A stretch of 64,000 nucleotides of DNA from Xanthomonas albilineans (lineage in GTDB: Bacteria; Pseudomonadota; Gammaproteobacteria; Xanthomonadales; Xanthomonadaceae). How positions within the stretch are numbered: the stretch's first letter is position 1; every line of letters begins with the position of its first letter. Location: the NCBI RefSeq assembly GCF_002939705.1, contig NZ_MDCB01000003.1, positions 186,001 through 250,000 of the forward strand, written 5' to 3'. The translations under genes and the position numbers were made by a program. The notes beneath the pieces were generated by a model. The model ran no database searches and was not told where the DNA came from. It saw only the letters and a list, made by a program, of their open reading frames with translations. Shown piece by piece: positions 57,951 to 64,000 of this stretch.

Positions 57951-59309
57951 TCAGGGGGCGAACAGACGCGCACAGCTCCAACGCAAACGCGCGGCCATCA
58001 TCACCGCCGCCGCCGTCAGGCCCAAAATTAGACCGACCCACATGCCTTGCGGCCCCCAGCCCAGCCATAGACCCAGACCGGCACCGAGCGGCATGCCCAG
58101 GCCCCAGTAGGCACACAGCGCCAGCAACATCGGCACACGGGTATCCTTGAGTCCACGCAGTGCCCCAGCGGACAGCACCTGCACGCCATCGGGGAACTGG
58201 AAGGTGGCCGCGTACAGCAGCAACGTGGACGCCAACGTCGCCACAGAGATGTCGCGCGTGTAGATGCCGACAATGGCGTCGTGACCCAACAGCAACACAA
58301 GCGCCGACAGCGCCTGGGTGCCAAGCACGATGGCGTAACCGGCCCAGGCCGCGCCACGCACGCCGACCGCATCGCCGGCACCTGCGGCGCGGCCCACCCG
58401 CACCGTGGTCGCCTCGGCCACGCCCATCGGCAGCATGAAGCACAACTGCGCCACGTTGATCGCGATCTGGTGCGCGGCCGCCGGCACCGCGCCGAGCCGC
58501 GCGATCAGCAGCGCGGTGACGATGAACAGCCCCCCTTCCATCAGGATGGTGACGCCGATCGGCATCCCGGTCTTCAGCAATCCACCGATCACGCGCAGAT
58601 CCGGTGCCTCGCACCGCGCGAACAGGCGTAACGACGCGAAGCGCTTGGCCCGCGCCAGATAGACGGCAAAGCACAGCACCTGCGCCCACATCATGATCGC
58701 CGACGCCATTCCCAGGCCACCGGCACCACGCGCGCGCAGACCGAACAAGCCGAAGGTCAACACGTAGCCCAGCGGCGCCAGCAACAGCAGGCCACCGAAA
58801 CCAAGCAACATCGTCGGTAAAGTCCAGTGCATGCCTTCGCTCAGATAGCGCATGCAGAAGTACAACACCAGCGCCGGCACGCCCCAGCGAATCGCATACA
58901 GAAAATCGTGCGCGCCCGACACGATTTCCGTCGCAATGCCCATTTGTGGCAGCGCCATCGGCAGCACGCTCAGAAACGCGAACATCAGCACGCCCATGCC
59001 CAGCGACAACCACAGCGCCTGGCGGAACAGCGGCCCGATCTGCGCGAAGCGCTTACCGCCGTCGAGTTGCGACACCAACGCTGTCAGGGCGATCAGGGTA
59101 CCGATCGGAATCATCATCGGCAGCCATAGCAAGCCCGTGCCGACAGTCACCGCAGCCAGCGTGCCGGTGCCATGGTGACCGGCGATCACGTTGTCGACAA
59201 AGCTGATCAGACCGGTGGAGACATGGCCCAGAACCAGTGGCAGGGCAAGCTGCGCGGTACTGCGCAGCTCGCCGCCCCGGACCATCAGCGTGTTGGAAGA
59301 CAAAACCAT
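57951..59309 (-). CDS. MATE-family multidrug/Na+ exporter (NorM-like)
   Basis: 452 residues with twelve membrane segments in two similar halves. The N-terminal LALPLVLGHVSTGLISFVDN carries the usual asparagine/aspartate features of the first helix, and PIGTLIALTALVSQLDG follows the second. An alternative start lies at 59285 (MVRGGELRST). NorM-type members export cationic drugs using Na+ or H+. About 77 nt before sppA on the same strand. Confidence 0.92.
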   Translation of the reverse strand: MVLSSNTLMVRGGELRSTAQLALPLVLGHVSTGLISFVDNVIAGHHGTGTLAAVTVGTGLLWLPMMIPIGTLIALTALVSQLDGGKRFAQIGPLFRQALWLSLGMGVLMFAFLSVLPMALPQMGIATEIVSGAHDFLYAIRWGVPALVLYFCMRYLSEGMHWTLPTMLLGFGGLLLLAPLGYVLTFGLFGLRARGAGGLGMASAIMMWAQVLCFAVYLARAKRFASLRLFARCEAPDLRVIGGLLKTGMPIGVTILMEGGLFIVTALLIARLGAVPAAAHQIAINVAQLCFMLPMGVAEATTVRVGRAAGAGDAVGVRGAAWAGYAIVLGTQALSALVLLLGHDAIVGIYTRDISVATLASTLLLYAATFQFPDGVQVLSAGALRGLKDTRVPMLLALCAYWGLGMPLGAGLGLWLGWGPQGMWVGLILGLTAAAVMMAARLRWSCARLFAP

Positions 59310-59474
59310 TGCAAGACTCTAGCGATCCCGCCACTGCGACTACGCGGAAAGCGCCGGCACGGGGCGACGGAGTAGCGGCATTTTACGCGTGACGGTGGAA
59401 TATTGCAGAGAATCGGAACCTAGATTACGCAGGTGCAGGCAACAGCCCGCTAACCGCCCCCCATTGCAGGCCGA

Positions 59475-60893
59475 TCAACGGGCCACATGTTGGCGCAACC
59501 AGGTGTCGCGGCTGTCGGTGCTCTGCGCCAGCAAATCCCGGAGCAACACAGCCCTGTCCTGCGGCGGGGTACGCTGCGACAGCAGCACCAGATGGGTACG
59601 CTGTTCAGCCGGCATGCGGCGCAGCAGATTCAACAATGCCTGGCGCTGCACGCCGGGCACGTAACCGAACAGCGGTTGCAGCGCCCAGAACTCCGCACCC
59701 AACTCCGGGCCAAGTAACCAACCGCGGCGCTCGAGGGCGTCCATCTCGGCGAATTGCGCACGCAATGCGTGCTGCTGCTCCACTGGCAATGCGGCGAACG
59801 TGGTGGCCGCCTGACGCAGGCGCGCCTGCGTGGCTGGCTCAAATGCCTGCCATGCAACCTGACGCTCGTGAAGTTGCACGGGGGTCAATGTAGAAGACAG
59901 CGTGGAGGATGGGGCGATCACGACTGCCGCAGCTGCGGCATCGGCAAGATCAGCTGCACTGGGAGGGCTGCGCTCGATCCGCGCCGAAGGGGCGCTGGCG
60001 GCATACCACGCATAGAAATCCAGATCGTCAACCACAGGTTCCGGCAATGAAGCAGGTGCCGCAACCGGCAGCGGCGGGGCGGTGGCAGTGTCCGATTCCG
60101 GCGGCAGCGCTTCCACCCGGACCGGGCCGATATCGCCCAGCATCTGGTGCGGGTCGTCGCCCACTGCGGCAACGGCATGCCGCGACGGCAGATGCTCCCA
60201 GCACAGGGTCCCGACCAGCGCCACAGCCACCACCACGATCACTGCGGCAGCCAAGCGCGCACGGCTTGCGCCACGCTTGCCTGCGCGCCGCACAGGCGGC
60301 GCTGGCAGGGCCCGAGATGGGACAAGCACAGGCGACGCAGTCTCGATGATCGCCGCATCGCGCAGTTGCCCCAGCATCTGCAACCTTGCCGACGGCAGAT
60401 CACGCAGATGCTGCTGCGCGGCCTCGGCCAATGCGCGCCACGCGGCGGCATCCGGATGACCGCCATCATCGCGCGGACACGCCCGTGCCAGTGCCTGCTG
60501 ATAATCCGCGATGGACAGTTGCAGCACCTGTGCGGCAAGCGGCTCGTCCAGCCCGGCCACGATACGCAGCAGCAATGCCAGGCGGTCTGCTGGCTGCAAC
60601 GTCGCCAGATGTGCAAACGGCGCCGGCCAGGCACCACCGGTCGTCACCGTGGCCTGGCGTAGCATCGGCACCGCAGCAAGCAGCTTCCAGAAATGCAGCG
60701 GCCAATCGGTCATGGGCAGGGCCGCGGCATGACGGCCGAAGGCACGCATCGCGGCGGCCAGAGCCGGGGCACCGCTTTCCAGGCTGCCGCTCTGCAGTTC
60801 AGCCAGCACCGCGACGCGGCGTTCGATGCCACGCAAGAACGCGGACAGCGCAGTCGGCGCAGCGGCGCCGCCGGAGGGGAACACAACGGTCAT
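59475..60893 (-). CDS. Sigma4-like/TM/DUF3106 membrane protein
   Basis: 472 residues in three parts. N-terminal helical part (about 15-175) includes LQPADRLALLLRIVAGLDEP and LAAQVLQLSIADYQQAL (98-135), which has the look of sigma-factor region 4 (helix-turn-helix after a LPxxxR-like lead), though region 2 motifs are not evident. One membrane segment (212-230). The periplasmic-side C-terminal part (about 338-472) is DUF3106-like: [60 protein letters not shown]. The architecture suggests a membrane-anchored regulator, possibly of ECF/anti-sigma origin. Function is inference. Confidence 0.72.
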   Translation of the reverse strand: MTVVFPSGGAAAPTALSAFLRGIERRVAVLAELQSGSLESGAPALAAAMRAFGRHAAALPMTDWPLHFWKLLAAVPMLRQATVTTGGAWPAPFAHLATLQPADRLALLLRIVAGLDEPLAAQVLQLSIADYQQALARACPRDDGGHPDAAAWRALAEAAQQHLRDLPSARLQMLGQLRDAAIIETASPVLVPSRALPAPPVRRAGKRGASRARLAAAVIVVVAVALVGTLCWEHLPSRHAVAAVGDDPHQMLGDIGPVRVEALPPESDTATAPPLPVAAPASLPEPVVDDLDFYAWYAASAPSARIERSPPSAADLADAAAAAVVIAPSSTLSSTLTPVQLHERQVAWQAFEPATQARLRQAATTFAALPVEQQHALRAQFAEMDALERRGWLLGPELGAEFWALQPLFGYVPGVQRQALLNLLRRMPAEQRTHLVLLSQRTPPQDRAVLLRDLLAQSTDSRDTWLRQHVAR

Positions 60894-61183
60894 CGGAACT
60901 CCATCATCGGCGTGATGATAGCGAGACGCGCGTCAGGCCGCGCGCTTGACAGCAGGCCACAAATCAATGCTCCGGTCACAATCGCAATAGCAGGTTGTAC
61001 ACAGCGCCCCAAATCGGCCATCTCCTTCCTTGTCAAGTCATCACAACACTGTGTTGCATCCATGTTTCACGGATAAGTGTATGTTTATAAAGAGATAAAT
61101 GTGATTGGCGCTTTTTTGTCCAACTCGTTGCAGAGGCTTGTGAGTCCGTCTTCACAGCGTGGAGCATCGTGCTCATGCACAGC

Positions 61184-61210
61184 TTTATCCACAGTGCATG
61201 TGGATAAACT
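61184..61210. promoter_or_regulatory. Convergent pair of perfect DnaA boxes upstream of priA
   Basis: TTTATCCACA (61184-61193), spacer GTGCATG, TGTGGATAAA (61201-61210). Each arm contains the exact high-affinity DnaA box TTATCCACA; together they form a 10-bp perfect inverted repeat with a 7-bp spacer. The neighbourhood is AT-rich and priA starts 110 bp further on. Confidence 0.75.
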
Positions 61211-61277
61211 TGATTCTTTAATTACGGCGGCTATTTACAACCTGTTTAGCGCTTTACTGGCAGGGATCGTCGGCAAC

Positions 61278-61300
61278 GCGTGGGCCGTAACGGCCCACGC
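61278..61300 (+). repeat. 11-bp palindrome/hairpin in the priA leader
   Basis: GCGTGGGCCGT (61278-61288), one base, ACGGCCCACGC (61290-61300). In RNA this folds as a 9-bp stem with a 5-nt loop, 20 nt before the priA ATG. It may limit translation of priA or be an operator; no T run follows. Confidence 0.55.
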
Positions 61301-61319
61301 CGACCGCTAGACTAGGCCG

Positions 61320-63509
61320 ATGCCAGCTCCCGCCGTCACACTCCGCGTCGCCCTGCCATTGCCGTTGCCACAGTTGTTCGACTACCTGCCCCCGCAAGGC
61401 AGCGCTCCCAGTCAAGGCGACATCGGCCGACGCGTGCAGGTGCCGTTCGGCAATCGCCAGATGAGCGGAGTGGTGGCTGCGCTTGGCGAGGCCGAGCACA
61501 GCCCCGGTCTGCGTGCAGCGCTGGCCTGGCTGGACCCAGTGCCACTGCTGCACGGCGAACTGGCCGACTCGCTGCGCTGGCTGGCTCGCTACAGACACGC
61601 GCCGCTGGGCGAAGTGCTGGCGACCGCGCTACCGGTGACCCTGCGCCGCGGCGAACCATTACCCGACACCCATGCATGGGCCTGGCGCCTGACCGAAGCC
61701 GGCGCCGGTCACCGCACCCGCCCTGGTACCCGCCCGCATCGCTTGGCCGAACTGCTCGCGCCCGGACCGCTGCACGAGGAGCAGTTGGATCAGGCGATGC
61801 ACGACTGGCGCAGCGCCGCGCGGGCGCTGGCCAAGCGCGATCACGCCGAACGGATCGCGGTACCCGCCGACGCCAGCGCGCCGCAGCCGCAAACCGGACC
61901 GATGGCGAACCCAGAGCAGCAAGCCGCGATCGACACCCTCCACGCCACCCAGGGCTTCGCCGCGTTCCTGCTCGACGGCGTCACCGGCAGCGGCAAGACC
62001 GAGGTCTACCTGCAGGCAATCGCCGCCTGTCTGGCGCGCGGCCGTCAGGCGCTGGTGCTGGTGCCAGAGATCGGCCTGACTCCGCAGACCTTGGCACGGT
62101 TCCGCGCACGTCTGGGGGTACCGGTGCATGCGCTGCATTCCGGACTCAACGACAACGAACGCGCGCGGGTCTGGACCGCCGCCTGGCGCGGCGAAGCACG
62201 GGTGGTGGTCGGCACCCGCTCGGCGGTGTTCGTGCCGTTGCCGCAGGCCGGGCTGATCGTGATCGACGAAGAACACGACGGCAGTTATAAGCAGCAAGAC
62301 GGCATCCGCTACCACGCTCGCGATTTCGCCCTGGTCCGCGCCAAGGCGCTGGACGTGCCGGTGCTGCTGGGCAGCGCCACGCCGTCGCTGGAGAGCCTGC
62401 ACAACGCCAACAGCGGCCGCTACACGCACCTGCGCCTGACCCATCGCGCCGGCGACGCGCGACCACCGACGGTGCGCGTGCTCGACGTGCGCAAGCGGCC
62501 CCTGCAGGACGGGCTGTCGCCGGAGGTGCTGACCGGCATCGGCGCCACGCTCGCCGAGGGCGGCCAGGTTTTGGTGTTCAAAAACCGCCGTGGCTACGCG
62601 CCAGTGCTGCTATGCCATGACTGCGGCTGGACCGCACCGTGCCAGCGCTGCAGCACACCGCTGCACACCACGCCGATGACCGTGCATGCCGGCGGCAGGC
62701 GATTGCAATGCCACCACTGCGGTGCGCGGCAACCAGCACCGCTGGCCTGCCCGGACTGCGGCAGCCTAGCCCTGCAACCGCAAGGCATCGGGACCGAACG
62801 TCTGGAAGAACGCCTGGTGCACGCCTTTCCGGAGGTGCCGGTGCTGCGCATCGACCGCGGCACCACCCAGCGCCGCGATGGGCTGGAAACGCAATTGGCC
62901 ACACTCGGCAACGCTCCTGGGATCCTGGTCGGCACGCAGATCCTGGCGAAGGGGCACGACCTGCCGCAACTGAGCCGAGTCGTGGTGGTGGGAATCGACG
63001 AAGGGCTGTTTTCAGCCGACTTCCGCGCTAGCGAGAAACTGGCGCAGCAGTTGATCCAGGTCGCCGGCCGCGCCGGCCGCGCCACACGCCCCGGTGACGT
63101 CTGGTTGCAGACCCACCATCCCGGTCATCCGCTACTGGAAATCTTAGTGCACGGCGGCTACCACGCCTTCGCCGCAGCGGAACTGGCGCAGCGCGAAGCC
63201 GCCGGCTTCCCACCATTCGCGCATCTGGCACTGCTGCGCGCCGAGGCCAAGCAGGTCGATCACGCCAACGCCTTTCTCGCCGCAGTGCGTGCGCTGCTGC
63301 CAGCGCACGATCAGGTACAGCGCTTCGGCCCAATGCCGGCGCCAATGCCACGCCGCGCAGGTTTCCAACGTACCCAGCTGCTGCTCTCGGCCAGTACCCG
63401 GCGTGCACTGCATCGCCTGCTGGATGCGGCCGTGCCGGCAATCCATGCACTAACGCAGGCACGGCGGGTACGCTGGTCGCTGGACGTGGACCCGCAGGAT
63501 CTGTATTGA
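61320..63509 (+). CDS. priA: PriA, primosomal replication-restart helicase
   Basis: Recognises stalled forks and reloads the replisome. 729 residues: N-terminal DNA-binding domains (about 1-190), helicase Walker A GVTGSGKTE (220-228), DEEH box (316-319) and SATPSLES. A zinc-binding Cys region has CHDCGWTAPCQRC and CHHCG followed by CPDCG. GRAGRATRPGDVWLQT holds helicase motif VI. ATG at 61320 (MPAPAVTLRVALPLP) is family-like. All motifs intact. Confidence 0.96.
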   Translation: MPAPAVTLRVALPLPLPQLFDYLPPQGSAPSQGDIGRRVQVPFGNRQMSGVVAALGEAEHSPGLRAALAWLDPVPLLHGELADSLRWLARYRHAPLGEVLATALPVTLRRGEPLPDTHAWAWRLTEAGAGHRTRPGTRPHRLAELLAPGPLHEEQLDQAMHDWRSAARALAKRDHAERIAVPADASAPQPQTGPMANPEQQAAIDTLHATQGFAAFLLDGVTGSGKTEVYLQAIAACLARGRQALVLVPEIGLTPQTLARFRARLGVPVHALHSGLNDNERARVWTAAWRGEARVVVGTRSAVFVPLPQAGLIVIDEEHDGSYKQQDGIRYHARDFALVRAKALDVPVLLGSATPSLESLHNANSGRYTHLRLTHRAGDARPPTVRVLDVRKRPLQDGLSPEVLTGIGATLAEGGQVLVFKNRRGYAPVLLCHDCGWTAPCQRCSTPLHTTPMTVHAGGRRLQCHHCGARQPAPLACPDCGSLALQPQGIGTERLEERLVHAFPEVPVLRIDRGTTQRRDGLETQLATLGNAPGILVGTQILAKGHDLPQLSRVVVVGIDEGLFSADFRASEKLAQQLIQVAGRAGRATRPGDVWLQTHHPGHPLLEILVHGGYHAFAAAELAQREAAGFPPFAHLALLRAEAKQVDHANAFLAAVRALLPAHDQVQRFGPMPAPMPRRAGFQRTQLLLSASTRRALHRLLDAAVPAIHALTQARRVRWSLDVDPQDLY

Positions 63510-63525
63510 AGCGCCAGCGCGCTGC

Positions 63526-64000
63526 TCAGCTGCCGCCTTGCAACGCCAGCAGCAGCTGCACGCGCAGCGCCGCGTAGTCGCTAGCCTCCACGCAGCGCCA
63601 GAGGCCGGCATCCGTACCAAGGCCGCCGGCGGCGGTGGCCACCACCGGTTTGTCAGCGACCAACGCCAACAGCAGCCCGCGCGGCTGCTGTTCGATCCAG
63701 GCAGGCAATACCACGATGGTCGCCGCATGCACGCCCGCCGCCATCGAGGCCACCCGGCGCACGTCGAAGCCGCTCCAGAAATCCATCGTTTCCTGCGCAC
63801 CAGGCGGCAGTAAAATTGCAGCGGGAGACCACGCAGCGCCTCGCGCAGTTCGAACGCGCCCTTGCGCGCCAGCGAGGCGGCGGCCAGCAACACCCGTGGT
63901 GTGGCGCATTCGGCAGTGTCTTCGACCATGGCAATAGGCGTGGCCGGGACTGCCGGCAGCGCCGGCACCTGCCAGGCCAGCGCGATGCCACGTCCATCCG
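63526..64000 (-). pseudogene. Partial glycosyltransferase-like gene with apparent single-base frameshift
   Basis: Minus strand, 5-prime end outside the window. From 63998 one frame reads IALAWQVPALPAVPATP and RVLLAAASLARKGAFELREA, then GLPLQ; its continuation after about 63815 is an Arg/Trp-rich shadow. The next frame there gives ILLPPGAQETMDFW and, to the stop at 63526, VVLPAWIEQQPRGLLLA and DKPVVATAAGGLG, a normal GT-B-type C-terminus. One extra A in the CAATTTTA run (63811-63819) would join them as GLPLQILLPPG. It may be a real inactivating mutation or an error in the sequence. An annotation pipeline might call only a truncated protein from 63909. Confidence 0.65.

Larger units (their letters stand above)
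60894..61319. other. AT-rich regulatory stretch between DUF3106 gene and priA
   Basis: 426 bp, the most AT-rich part of the window (about 61060-61260). Contents: a palindrome CAACAC-t-GTGTTG (61044-61056), the DnaA-box pair (61184-61210) and a strong hairpin just before priA (61278-61300). No gene has coding character here; short AT-rich frames exist but lack ribosome sites and family likeness. Confidence 0.6.

Noticed and set aside
48569-60958. Shared 14-mer GCTTGACAGCAGGC before topA and before priA
   Set aside because: Length is within chance expectation for this window and neither copy has a matching -10; a shared regulator is not supported.

Overview
The window is a contiguous piece of a high-GC gammaproteobacterial chromosome, most likely Xanthomonas or a close relative in the Lysobacteraceae. 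This rests on family resemblance: a TopA without zinc fingers but with a Lys/Ala tail, a RibB protein with a degenerate RibA half beside a separate RibA, paired DUF4124 proteins, and a GYF-RDD protein next to dprA/smg/topA. Almost everything is housekeeping DNA. No CRISPR array, tRNA or rRNA gene, or intact insertion sequence was seen.

Layout. 1-3118 (minus): start of the division/cell-wall cluster mraZ-rsmH-ftsL-ftsI, joined by 4-nt stop/start overlaps, behind a promoter with five 10-bp-spaced MraZ-type repeats. 3119-3620: structured noncoding DNA with a consensus DnaA box. 3626-4069: RNase P RNA. 4143-8241: rsmI, and divergently lpoA-like, yraN and an FAD-linked oxidase. 8344-16414 (minus): complete kdpFABCDE potassium-uptake operon including the 30-residue kdpF. 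16781-18289: an outer-membrane beta-barrel gene whose promoter carries the same KdpE-type operator as kdpF. 18707-25115 (minus): thiL, nusB, ribH, ribB/A-like, ribE, an FMN riboswitch, ribD, an acetyltransferase and nrdR. 25260-34627: glyA, an RcnB-like protein, ettA, rpoD, dtd, a lipid A acyltransferase, a PAT-like acetyltransferase and a stand-alone ribA. 34627-34755: a MITE-like element. 34878-40994 (minus): a lipopolysaccharide core/O-antigen assembly cluster. 41020-43897 (minus): rsmB, fmt, def. 44036-53403 (plus): LysM protein, dprA, smg, two GYF-domain membrane proteins, topA, tsaC and two DUF4124 proteins. 53502-54683: an unrecognised lower-GC coiled-coil membrane protein, probably accessory. 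54832-60893: SDR, small lipoprotein, sppA, MATE exporter and a sigma4-like/TM/DUF3106 protein. 61320-63509: priA behind a convergent pair of perfect DnaA boxes. 63526-64000: a partial glycosyltransferase-like gene with an apparent single-base frameshift.

How the genes work together. Riboflavin synthesis is spread over ribD, ribE, ribH, the RibB enzyme and the distant RibA; the FMN riboswitch sits after ribD and can therefore control ribE-ribB-ribH-nusB separately. KdpD/KdpE would sense potassium limitation and switch on KdpFABC and, from the matching operator and promoter spacing, an outer-membrane channel. The def-fmt-rsmB block serves initiator-Met formylation/deformylation and 16S rRNA methylation. 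The strongest leads for new biology are the Kdp-linked porin, the DnaA-box palindrome before priA, the GYF-pilin fusion, the sigma4-like DUF3106 membrane protein and the orphan coiled-coil protein.
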